A stretch of 34,909 nt of DNA, taken from assembly GCA_025210175.1 (NCBI GenBank), contig JAOASF010000103.1:1-34909 (forward strand), in the 5' to 3' direction. This stretch comes from Crocinitomicaceae bacterium (GTDB taxonomy: Bacteria > Bacteroidota > Bacteroidia > Flavobacteriales_D > Crocinitomicaceae). The translations under genes were made by a program, and so were the position numbers. Every line of letters starts with the position of its first letter. Positions within the stretch are counted from its first letter, which is position 1. This document shows positions 23,054 to 30,517 of this stretch, in pieces. Below the pieces are notes generated by a model, which did no database searches, was not told the origin of the DNA, and saw only the letters and a list, made by a program, of their open reading frames with translations.

Positions 23054-25480
23054 TTATCCAAGCCCACCTCCTGCTCTTTGTTTAAGCTCTTCAGCTCCAC
23101 CGTTTCGTCGGTGACCATTGCCACCTTTCATGTTCCCGAAACGGTACGAAAAAGCGACTGTCGCCACTCTTGTTTCGCGTCGAACCTCAAAATATTCGTC
23201 ATACCCAGTGAAGGCTACGTCGGCGAAAATCGGTTGTGTATAAAACAAATCGGTTACATTCAGTCGAAGGGTTCCATTGCCATCCAAACAACGCCATTGG
23301 TAGCCCAAGCCCACTCCTCCTCTCGGACGAATTCGATCGAAAGCATAGACCTCTCTGGATTGAATCATACCCGTTACTTCAAACGAATGTGCTTTCCCAA
23401 CGCGTATTTGATTCACCATTTGTGCATTTCCGTTCCAGGTTCCTGCATTCTGCAATTGAGTGCTCGCTGCATTACCCGAATACAAAGCCTGGTATCCTCC
23501 CAAATCCAATCGTAGGTTGTACCATTTCGATAGATCAAAAGGCAGGCTCGCATTCAAGTAGATCAACTCTGTTGCAAATAGATTTACATTGGTCTGGACC
23601 GTCACATTTGGATTCACAAAGGATGGCGCAATGATTTCAATGATGTTGTTCGACGTGCGCGCATAGCCTCCCTGAAAGAAGAATTTGCTTTTAAAGGTAT
23701 AAGCCAACTCTGCTGTATAAGTGGTCTGTGGACGCAAATAGGGATTTCCCTCGCGATACGTGGTCGGATCCAAGTAAAACTTGAAGGGGTTTAACTGACC
23801 ATAACCCGGTCTTTCGATTCGGCGGTTGAGATTGAGGTCGAAATGATGCTCTTTCCACGGGGAATACCCTACACTGGCTGATGGAAACAATTGAAAGTAA
23901 GATGTATCGAAAGACTGATTGTTGGTCAACTGAATGCCCTCAATTTGTGTGTTTTCTCCTCTCAAGCCAAGATTGTAACTCCATTTATCCAACTTTTTCA
24001 TAAAGCTGATATAGGCTGCAGAAATTTGTTCTGTGTACAAAAAGTGGTTGCTTTTGGTGGAATCGAGAACAGAGGAATTGTTGCTTCGATCGTAGAATTT
24101 CACATCGTTATCGGCTTCCACATAGGACACTTTTCCTCCATAAGCCAATTGACTCTTGGCAAAATTTCTTTCTCGATCAATTTTAAAGGCGAAAATGTCC
24201 AATTGACCAGACAGGTCTCCAAACAGGACATAAGGCGCTGCAATGGGTTCTTGTTGATTGTTGTAAAAAGACGTCGCAATATCTTGGTTGGAAACATTTA
24301 AAAATTGTGCGTAATCGGCATCTAGGTTCAAAGAGGAACGAAGGGTATCTGTCTGCAAGGAATAGGTTAAGTTCGCCCCCATGTTAGACCAATTATTAAA
24401 CCCACCAATATCGGTGATGAACATGGAGGTCTTGTTTTGATTTCCATCCAATACATCTGAAAAATTCTGCCCGCTTCTGGTAAAACCGTTTTGGTTGCCG
24501 CTGAGGGTTAACGCAATCGTTTGATTGTCTTTAATTTGATATTCCGTGCCGAATCGTGCCATGTGACTTTGAAATGGAAAGGTCATGTAGTTTTCTTGGT
24601 CGTATACCAAGTACAAACTATCCTGCTCGTAAAATTTCCGGTTGAGTCGAAGGTCATTGAATCCTTTGCGGTAACTATAACCGTAGATGAAAAAAGTAGA
24701 CCAACTTTTACTTCGGTGATTCAATTGAAGACTAGCGCCGTATTTTGGATAGAAGCCATGTCCAGCATTTACCGTAATGCTACCATTCGTTCCAAAGCGT
24801 GCATCTTTTTTCATGATGATATTGATAATCACCACGCCTTCAGCATCTTGTGCTGCACCAGGATTGGTTAAAAACTCAATTTTTTCAATGGAAGAAGAGC
24901 CTATTGCTCGCAAGTAATCGGCTAGGTCACTTCCCGACATACGAAGTTGTTTGCCATTGATTTGTACCATCACTCCAGACTTCCCATTGACCAACAACTG
25001 ATCATTGGAATTGGCCACCACGCCTGGAGCTTTGGAAATTACTTCCCATGCCGATGATCCTGTGGCTTGCAAACTTTGTTCAACGTTAAAAATCATTTTA
25101 CCCGGCTCCCGTTCTATGACCTGTTTCGCCGCTCTTACCTCTACTTGATTCAACTCCTTGGTTGAAGACTTGAGAACGATAGGCTCCAATGTCAACGATT
25201 CCCGCAAGGAAATAGGAGCTGACAAATACGGTTCGTAAAATGGATTTCGTATGGCCAAAAGGTAGGTCCCCTCTTTTAGGTTTAAAGAGAAAGCTCCCTT
25301 CTTGTCGGTAAGTTCCGTCATCACCAAGTTGGTGTCTGCGCCAAAGACATAAATCAATTCGTCGGAAACCGCTGCGCCGTTCAACTCCACTTTGCCCGAA
25401 AGCACATCTGTAGCTTGTGCAATACCGGAACCGATCAGTGAAAAAAAGGAAATTGTAAGCAAGCTGTTTATCCAAGACAT
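23054..25480 (-). CDS. TonB-dependent receptor-like outer-membrane beta-barrel protein
   Basis: An 808-aa protein with a signal peptide (INSLLTISFFSLIGSGIAQA), an N-terminal carboxypeptidase-regulatory-like domain (about 25-110), a TonB plug-like domain (KMIFNVEQSL and GKSGVMVQINGKQLRMSG to VVIINIIMK, about 125-225), and a long beta-barrel of the outer-membrane protein beta-barrel family type. After the last strand (VAFSYRFGNMKGG) there is a Gly/Arg/Asn-rich tail of ~25 residues, a known trait of this Bacteroidota group. The substrate is unknown. The frame can start at a TTG at 25486; the ATG at 25480 is preferred. It diverges from a MarR gene, with an 18-bp palindrome 63 bp upstream of the ATG, which suggests MarR control. 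Confidence 0.9.
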   Translation of the reverse strand: MSWINSLLTISFFSLIGSGIAQATDVLSGKVELNGAAVSDELIYVFGADTNLVMTELTDKKGAFSLNLKEGTYLLAIRNPFYEPYLSAPISLRESLTLEPIVLKSSTKELNQVEVRAAKQVIEREPGKMIFNVEQSLQATGSSAWEVISKAPGVVANSNDQLLVNGKSGVMVQINGKQLRMSGSDLADYLRAIGSSSIEKIEFLTNPGAAQDAEGVVIINIIMKKDARFGTNGSITVNAGHGFYPKYGASLQLNHRSKSWSTFFIYGYSYRKGFNDLRLNRKFYEQDSLYLVYDQENYMTFPFQSHMARFGTEYQIKDNQTIALTLSGNQNGFTRSGQNFSDVLDGNQNKTSMFITDIGGFNNWSNMGANLTYSLQTDTLRSSLNLDADYAQFLNVSNQDIATSFYNNQQEPIAAPYVLFGDLSGQLDIFAFKIDRERNFAKSQLAYGGKVSYVEADNDVKFYDRSNNSSVLDSTKSNHFLYTEQISAAYISFMKKLDKWSYNLGLRGENTQIEGIQLTNNQSFDTSYFQLFPSASVGYSPWKEHHFDLNLNRRIERPGYGQLNPFKFYLDPTTYREGNPYLRPQTTYTAELAYTFKSKFFFQGGYARTSNNIIEIIAPSFVNPNVTVQTNVNLFATELIYLNASLPFDLSKWYNLRLDLGGYQALYSGNAASTQLQNAGTWNGNAQMVNQIRVGKAHSFEVTGMIQSREVYAFDRIRPRGGVGLGYQWRCLDGNGTLRLNVTDLFYTQPIFADVAFTGYDEYFEVRRETRVATVAFSYRFGNMKGGNGHRRNGGAEELKQRAGGGLG

Positions 25481-25542
25481 AACCAAGACATTTGCGAACT
25501 AAAGTAGAAGAATTTTGTACTTGCTAAATCGCATTTAACATT

Positions 25543-25560
25543 TATTTGATATATCAAATA
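25543..25560. promoter_or_regulatory. 18-bp perfect palindrome, candidate MarR operator
   Basis: TATTTGATATATCAAATA is a perfect palindrome in the divergent gap, 63 bp from the outer-membrane receptor ATG and 143 bp from the marR ATG. The length and symmetry fit a site for a dimeric MarR protein. Nothing else is evident in the rest of the gap except the marR promoter. Confidence 0.6.
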
Positions 25561-25645
25561 TTGATTTAACAAAGTTTTGAAAATCTATGTTAATTAACCT
25601 AATTTTAATGCGACCTTAAAAGAATAAGATTATAGGCTTCTTTCG

Positions 25646-25653
25646 TATCTTTG
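25646..25653 (+). promoter_or_regulatory. -7 promoter element of the MarR gene (TATCTTTG)
   Basis: Exact TAnnTTTG, 50 bases before the ATG at 25704; predicted leader about 45 nt. The palindrome at 25543-25560 lies about 90 bp upstream of it. Confidence 0.6.
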
Positions 25654-25703
25654 CAGCCCTGTTACCGTGAAAACAAATAAACCTTATTTACGTTAATAAA
25701 CTC

Positions 25704-26135
25704 ATGAGCGAATTAGAGAATATCGTTTTTTACCACATTGATCGCGCCATTCGTTCATACAGACATTTAGCGCAGCAGCGCTTCAAAAGTGAGGGGATTG
25801 AGGTTACTGTTGACCAATGGATTGTAATGAAGTGTTTGGTTGAAAACCCTGAAAGTACCCAAATGGAATTGGCCGAAAAGGTTTTCAAGGACAATGCGTC
25901 GGTTACACGTATTTTGAATTTATTGGTGAAGCAGAAGTTGATACGACGCTCTCCTTCCAAAAAAGACCGAAGAAGAACGGATTTAACGATTACGGAGGCG
26001 GGAATGAATGTAATTGAGAAAATGGCTCCGATTATCGAGGAAAACCGCGCAAAGGCCTTGGCAGGACTAAGCAAGGAAGAAATAGACTTGATTCGCAAAA
26101 CGATGAGTCAAATTCAAAAAAACTGTACGGAATAA
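25704..26135 (+). CDS. MarR family transcriptional regulator
   Basis: A 143-aa winged-helix dimer-type regulator. Seen: an N-terminal dimerisation helix (IDRAIRSYRHLAQQRF), the helix-turn-helix STQMELAEKVFKDNASVTRILNLLVKQKLI, the wing with RRSPSKKDRRRTDLTIT including the DRR signature, and a C-terminal dimerisation helix. MarR proteins usually repress a divergent or adjacent gene and release DNA on binding small phenolic ligands or on oxidation. There is no cysteine near the N-terminus, so an OhrR-type thiol switch is unlikely. The divergent receptor gene and the palindrome between are the obvious targets. Confidence 0.95.
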   Translation: MSELENIVFYHIDRAIRSYRHLAQQRFKSEGIEVTVDQWIVMKCLVENPESTQMELAEKVFKDNASVTRILNLLVKQKLIRRSPSKKDRRRTDLTITEAGMNVIEKMAPIIEENRAKALAGLSKEEIDLIRKTMSQIQKNCTE

Positions 26136-26163
26136 AAAAGGTCCTGATCAACCGACCAAGACC
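26134..26163 (-). terminator. Intrinsic terminator after the small lipoprotein gene
   Basis: On the minus strand a 10-bp stem with two G-U pairs (26154-26163 with 26140-26149) and a 4-base loop is followed by six T (26134-26139). The T tract overlaps the marR stop codon. On the plus strand the stem is weaker and has no T tract. Confidence 0.8.
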
Positions 26164-26190
26164 CTATTTGTGGTTAAATGTACTTTTTTA

Positions 26191-26439
26191 TTAATCCTTT
26201 ATTTCGCAATCAATGGTGCTTGTTGTGGTATTACCATTAACCGTATTGGTCGTTGTTGCATCTCCTTGATCGCATGCTTCTTTGTTCTTTTCTTCGCTTC
26301 CCTCATTGATAGTACTTGAATCGCGATAGGTTTCCTTTCCGTTGTCTTTATAAACGCATTCGCAAACTTGTTTTTTTCCGCACGACAAAAAAATTAAAAC
26401 AGTCAATGCTAGAGAAAGGAAGAGAATGGACTTTTTCAT
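26191..26439 (-). CDS. Small cysteine-containing lipoprotein
   Basis: An 82-aa predicted lipoprotein: MKKSILFLSLALTVLIFLSC with Cys20 as the lipidation site, then GKKQ. The mature part has four more cysteines (VCECVY, EACDQ, TIDCEI) and a Thr/Asn-rich stretch; the first and last parts may be joined by disulfides in the periplasm. The ATG at 26439 is preceded by a GGAGG (26451-26455) at 11 bases, one of the few Shine-Dalgarno-like sites here, which supports this start over the longer frame from 26457. No family recognised. A strong terminator follows. Confidence 0.75.
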   Translation of the reverse strand: MKKSILFLSLALTVLIFLSCGKKQVCECVYKDNGKETYRDSSTINEGSEEKNKEACDQGDATTTNTVNGNTTTSTIDCEIKD

Positions 26440-26521
26440 AGATTGGTTTTCCTCCAATTTAAGCGTTTCTATCCAAGGAAAAAAAAATAATGGATGAAGC
26501 GAAAATTCTCTTTTAATCGAA

Positions 26522-27589
26522 CTAATTTTCTGGGGCTAAAATTGCCGAAAGAGACTTGATTTCAGCATTTGTATTGAAGGAATGTAGGCTAATACGCAGT
26601 CCTTCTTTTTCTATTTGAACGGTTGGTTCGTAAATCGCTTTTACCGCAAAATTCGAATCAATAAGTTTCGCTTCGAGATCTTTGAGACCTCTTCTATCGG
26701 AAAGTTGTATCATCTGTATGGGCGATTGATCATCTGATACGAGCATGGTTGGAGGTACTAAACTTCGAAACAGCGCAATATTCTCTTGTAATTTCATGCG
26801 GTCATTTCTTTGAGAAACGCGCTGCACATTATCGAGAGCATGTTCCATAACAGCCAGAGGAGTGGCGGTTGTATAAATAAATGAGCGCGAAAAATTGATC
26901 AGGTAATTTCTAAGATCTTCCGAACACAACCAAAGCGCACCATGAGCACCGTAGGCTTTTCCAAAGGTGATCAACCTTGTACAATCAACCCCTTCAAAAA
27001 GTCCCCTTCCCTCTTCTCCAAATACGCCAGCCGAATGGGCTTCATCGACAATCAACTCTGCTCCGTATTTTTGAACCAATTGATCAAGGACCTCCACATT
27101 GGGCATTTTTCCTGACATGGAATAAAGTCCCTCTACCACAACATACAAGCAATCTGCATGCTTGTATTTTTCCAGCTTGTGCTCCAAATCCAACAGGTCG
27201 TTGTGAGAAAACTTAAATGATTGAGCCGTTGATAGACGCAATCCATCTCGAATGCTCGCATGACAATCTTCGTCGAACAATACGATATCTCCTTTTTGAG
27301 GAACACAGGAAAAAAAACCAATATTGGCAGCGTAACCACTTTGGTAAAAGAGCCCAGCGGAGGCTTTAAAAAAATTGGCCAATTGCCTTTCTACAGCTTC
27401 CATCTGGTTGGTATTGCCAGAAATCAAACGAGAACCAGTGGCTCCTTTTAATACAACTTGGTTTTCCACTTGCGACATCCCCAAGTAGTCGTTGGAAAAA
27501 AAATCGATTGAACCCTCAAACGACAAGAGGGAACGCATGGTCCCCTCTTCTTGTCTTTTCAATAATTTATGTGCGAGTTTCGCGTTCAT
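26522..27589 (-). CDS. bioF: 8-amino-7-oxononanoate synthase
   Basis: PLP-dependent alpha-oxoamine synthase joining pimeloyl-thioester and alanine, the first ring-assembly step of biotin synthesis. At 355 aa it is a little shorter than the E. coli enzyme (384 aa), mainly at the N-terminus. Seen: GSRLISGNTNQMEAVE (52-67), DEDCHASIRDG with PLP-stacking His110, VDEAHSAGVFG (181-191) and Schiff-base Lys211 in ITFGKAYGAHG. The substitution FGKAYG for the TxSKA(F/L)G type agrees with BioF rather than serine palmitoyltransferase. It starts 5 bp after the bioB stop, so the two form a bioB-bioF operon; bioA, bioC and bioD are not in the window. Confidence 0.92.
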   Translation of the reverse strand: MNAKLAHKLLKRQEEGTMRSLLSFEGSIDFFSNDYLGMSQVENQVVLKGATGSRLISGNTNQMEAVERQLANFFKASAGLFYQSGYAANIGFFSCVPQKGDIVLFDEDCHASIRDGLRLSTAQSFKFSHNDLLDLEHKLEKYKHADCLYVVVEGLYSMSGKMPNVEVLDQLVQKYGAELIVDEAHSAGVFGEEGRGLFEGVDCTRLITFGKAYGAHGALWLCSEDLRNYLINFSRSFIYTTATPLAVMEHALDNVQRVSQRNDRMKLQENIALFRSLVPPTMLVSDDQSPIQMIQLSDRRGLKDLEAKLIDSNFAVKAIYEPTVQIEKEGLRISLHSFNTNAEIKSLSAILAPEN

Positions 27590-27594
27590 TTCGC

Positions 27595-28695
27595 TTACTC
27601 AGTAACGATTTTTCTTGGTTCAAAAGACTCGTCGCGAACTTTCATTTTCGCTTCTGCCAACTCACGAGCTCTTTCCGCTTCTTTTTGTTTGCGTGCAATG
27701 ATTTTCTCATCCGGCAATGTTTGTGGCTTCTCACCATCTGCAAATGGCTCTTTTGGGATCAGTCCAAGGATATCAAACATCTCCTTGTCCTCATTGTACT
27801 CAGGATTAGGAGTCGTCAACAATTTATCCCCAGCAAAAATAGAACTAGCTCCCCCCATGAAACATAAGGCCTGCGCTTCCATAGACATTTTGGTACGTCC
27901 AGCCGAAAGGCGAACAACAGATTGAGGGAAAACAATGCGCGTAGCTGCTACCATACGAATCAACTCCCATTGCTCAATTGGCTTTTGGTCCTCCAAAGGT
28001 GTTCCATCTACAGCCACCAAGGCATTGATCGGAATTGACTCTGGTGGAGTTTCCATTTGCACGTAGCTCCACAACAAACCAACTCGGTCTTCTACAGCTT
28101 CACCCATTCCGATGATTCCACCTGAACATACGCTGATACCAGCCTTGCGTGCGTTGTCAATCGTGTTCAAACGATCCTCGTATTCTCTCGTTGAGATGAT
28201 GTCTTTGTAGAATTCTGGTGAAGAGTCCAAGTTGTGGTTGTAAGCAAACAATCCAGCATTTTTCAAGCGTTTCGCTTGGTCTTCGTTGAGCATTCCCAAG
28301 GTACAACAAACCTCCATATCCAAGTCATTCACAGCTTGGACCATTTCAATAACGTTGTCGAAATCTTTGTTGTCGCGTACATCTCTCCAAGCAGCTCCCA
28401 TACACAAACGAGAAGACCCGTTTGCTTTGGCATTCTTCGCCTGCTCGATCACTGTTTCTACCGACATCAATTTGTGCGTATCGATATCTGTATGATAGCG
28501 AGCCGCTTGCGGACAGTATCCACAATCTTCTGGACAACCTCCGGTTTTGATGCTCAGCAAAGAGGACATTTGTACCTCTCTTGGGTTATGGTGAATTCTA
28601 TGAATGGTTGCGGCCTCAAATACAAGCTCCAATAAGGGCTTTTTGAATAACTCTGAGATCGCTTCTTTTGAATTGTAATTTGGATTTACTTTCAT
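27595..28695 (-). CDS. bioB: Biotin synthase
   Basis: Radical-SAM enzyme inserting sulfur into dethiobiotin. The SAM cluster cysteines Cys54, Cys58 and Cys61 are in GGCPEDCGYC, followed by the conserved PQAARYHT. Conserved downstream regions include CCTLGML, AYNHNLDSSPEFY and RLSAGRTKMS, the last with the arginine that ligates the 2Fe-2S cluster in the family. After the core is a charged Lys/Glu/Arg-rich tail of ~30 residues. The frame extends to a GTG at 28719, but that codon overlaps the predicted promoter, so the ATG at 28695 (366 aa) is chosen. First gene of bioB-bioF. Confidence 0.97.
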   Translation of the reverse strand: MKVNPNYNSKEAISELFKKPLLELVFEAATIHRIHHNPREVQMSSLLSIKTGGCPEDCGYCPQAARYHTDIDTHKLMSVETVIEQAKNAKANGSSRLCMGAAWRDVRDNKDFDNVIEMVQAVNDLDMEVCCTLGMLNEDQAKRLKNAGLFAYNHNLDSSPEFYKDIISTREYEDRLNTIDNARKAGISVCSGGIIGMGEAVEDRVGLLWSYVQMETPPESIPINALVAVDGTPLEDQKPIEQWELIRMVAATRIVFPQSVVRLSAGRTKMSMEAQALCFMGGASSIFAGDKLLTTPNPEYNEDKEMFDILGLIPKEPFADGEKPQTLPDEKIIARKQKEAERARELAEAKMKVRDESFEPRKIVTE

Positions 28696-28718
28696 GTGAT
28701 AAACTTGTTCAAGCGCCA

Positions 28719-28726
28719 CAAAAATA
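28719..28726 (-). promoter_or_regulatory. -7 promoter element of bioB-bioF (TATTTTTG)
   Basis: Exact TAnnTTTG on the minus strand in the 53-bp gap after ispF, 23 bases before the bioB ATG. No biotin-operator (BirA-type) palindrome was recognised near it. Confidence 0.5.
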
Positions 28727-28748
28727 GCATTTCTGCTAGGCTTTTGGA

Positions 28749-29225
28749 CTATTTAATCAATAATGCGGTGCAATACGCCTTAATGGCTCTTCTTTCACCA
28801 AATGAATCTACTTTCTCGTGGGTTGTTGCCTTCAGCGAAATGCGATCCTCCTCCACTTCTAGAAGGTTTGCAATCACTTTTTGCATCTTTTCGATATGTG
28901 GATTTACCTTTGGTTTTTCCAATATAACGGTACAATCCATGTTGGAGATGCGATAGCCTTTTTCTCGGATCAGTTGAAAAACATTTTTCAATAAAATCTT
29001 ACTATCTATTCCTTTGTATTGAGGGTCTGTATCTGAAAAATGATAGCCAATATCGCGAAGATTCAAGGCTCCTAGCATAGCATCACAGATGGCATGCAAA
29101 AGGACATCCGCATCCGAATGTCCCACAGCACCTAAATCACTTTCCAATTGAATTCCACCCAACCAAAGTGGGTAATTCTCGGCTAATTGGTGCACATCTA
29201 CACCGAAGCCTACTCGGATATCCAT
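28749..29225 (-). CDS. ispF: 2-C-methyl-D-erythritol 2,4-cyclodiphosphate synthase
   Basis: MEP-pathway enzyme making the cyclic diphosphate intermediate of isoprenoid synthesis; a homotrimer with zinc at the active site. At 158 aa it has the normal length. Zinc ligands Asp10 and His12 (GVDVHQL) and His44 (DVLLHAICDAMLGAL) are present, as is the GHSDAD signature and the C-terminal KATTHEKVDSFGERRAIKAYC. The ATG at 29225 is 3 bp after the porV stop, so it is translated from the porV transcript. This shows the organism uses the MEP route. Confidence 0.98.
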   Translation of the reverse strand: MDIRVGFGVDVHQLAENYPLWLGGIQLESDLGAVGHSDADVLLHAICDAMLGALNLRDIGYHFSDTDPQYKGIDSKILLKNVFQLIREKGYRISNMDCTVILEKPKVNPHIEKMQKVIANLLEVEEDRISLKATTHEKVDSFGERRAIKAYCTALLIK

Positions 29226-29228
29226 ATC

Positions 29229-30464
29229 TTATTCTTGTTTTCCTAGCACCATTCTAAAGGAGAAACGCAAGGTATTCGCCAAAGGGCTGTTGCGATTTCC
29301 TACTGCTAATAGGTAGGACATGTCGATGTTAAAGTTGTTGTATTTCAAACCAAAACCGAGGTTCATAAACTGACGACCTCCTTTGGTTCTATTCTCGTAG
29401 AAAAATCCAGTTCGCAAAGCTAAAAGATCGTTGTACCAATACTCCAATCCAGTCGCAATATTAATCTCTGCCAACTCCTCTTTCAAACGAGAGTTTTTGG
29501 CAACTACGTAGGTACCGTCATCGTTCGTTTCGATGTTCCCTTGCTGATCTTTAACAGGCGTACCTGGTGCGTCATAAAAGGACTGAACCATTCCTGAGAT
29601 AACCCCTACATCGTTGTTACGTCCAGCCAAAATTTGACCCGTTCCATTGTCGACAATCGGTGGAGTCGGCACCAACAAGCGCTGCAAATCAGTTGACCAC
29701 GTAATGCTGTTGTAATCATCAAAATCAAACTTCAAAGCATTTCCGATTTTCAAATTCATCGGTATAAAATCTCTGGTGTTCAACTCCGAATAAGATACCT
29801 TGTTACCAATGTTGTTAATGGTAGTTGCAAAAGTATACTCACCGCGAGTAGAACCATAACGAACATTGTCGTTGTAATAGGTAAAAGACAAATCAGATGC
29901 CCCAGCAATAGCCGGTTTAGAAATAACTCCTCCTTGCGGAATACCACCTGTTAAGTTGGAATAGGCAAATTTTCCGTTGACACCGATGGCCATTTTCTCC
30001 GACAAACGGAAACCATAAGCACCCGTTAATTCCCATTCACTCGGCTTGTCTGTTCGAATGACCTGTGCCTCGTTGGTTGTGTAAGTAATTTCACCTAGGT
30101 TAAAAAAACGTATAGCTCCACCAAAGACATGACGGTCAGAGATTTGATGATATCCTGAAAGGTAAGACAAATGAATGTCGTTGGTAAGCTGACGCAACCA
30201 CGGCACATAAGAAAGGCCCAATTCGGTTCTTTCCTTTGCAAAGATCAATGCTGAAGTGTTCCAGTAAATAGAAGCAGATGTTCCACTCAAAGCCGTACCG
30301 GCATCTCCCATTCCCCCGGCTCTACTATCTGGTGTGATAGACATAAAGGGCAGTGATGTGGTAATAGCATTTAATTGTAAGTCATCCTGACTTGCTCCTC
30401 CATTTTGAGCAAAAATGCCCATTTGTGAGGTTAAAGCAATTATAGCGACAAAATGTTTGTACAT
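29229..30464 (-). CDS. porV: Type IX secretion system outer-membrane protein PorV (LptO)
   Basis: A 411-aa FadL-like outer-membrane beta-barrel that shuttles cargo from the SprA translocon to the PorU sortase. Signal peptide MYKHFVAIIALTSQMGIFAQ, then the family signature SLPFMSITPDSRAGGMGDAGTA and the SIYWNTSALIF segment. The barrel ends in LRFSFRMVLGKQ with the terminal aromatic pattern of outer-membrane proteins. It lies 53 bp after porU on the same strand and has a TATATTTG promoter element of its own in that gap. ispF follows at 3 bp. Confidence 0.96.
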   Translation of the reverse strand: MYKHFVAIIALTSQMGIFAQNGGASQDDLQLNAITTSLPFMSITPDSRAGGMGDAGTALSGTSASIYWNTSALIFAKERTELGLSYVPWLRQLTNDIHLSYLSGYHQISDRHVFGGAIRFFNLGEITYTTNEAQVIRTDKPSEWELTGAYGFRLSEKMAIGVNGKFAYSNLTGGIPQGGVISKPAIAGASDLSFTYYNDNVRYGSTRGEYTFATTINNIGNKVSYSELNTRDFIPMNLKIGNALKFDFDDYNSITWSTDLQRLLVPTPPIVDNGTGQILAGRNNDVGVISGMVQSFYDAPGTPVKDQQGNIETNDDGTYVVAKNSRLKEELAEINIATGLEYWYNDLLALRTGFFYENRTKGGRQFMNLGFGLKYNNFNIDMSYLLAVGNRNSPLANTLRFSFRMVLGKQE

Positions 30465-30481
30465 AATGAATTTTGAAGTTT

Positions 30482-30489
30482 CAAATATA
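30482..30489 (-). promoter_or_regulatory. -7 promoter element of porV-ispF (TATATTTG)
   Basis: Exact TAnnTTTG on the minus strand, 17 bases before the porV ATG, between porU and porV. Suggests that porV-ispF can be transcribed separately from porU. Confidence 0.5.
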
Positions 30490-30517
30490 CGTAAATGAAG
30501 ACGTTTTATTGTTACGG

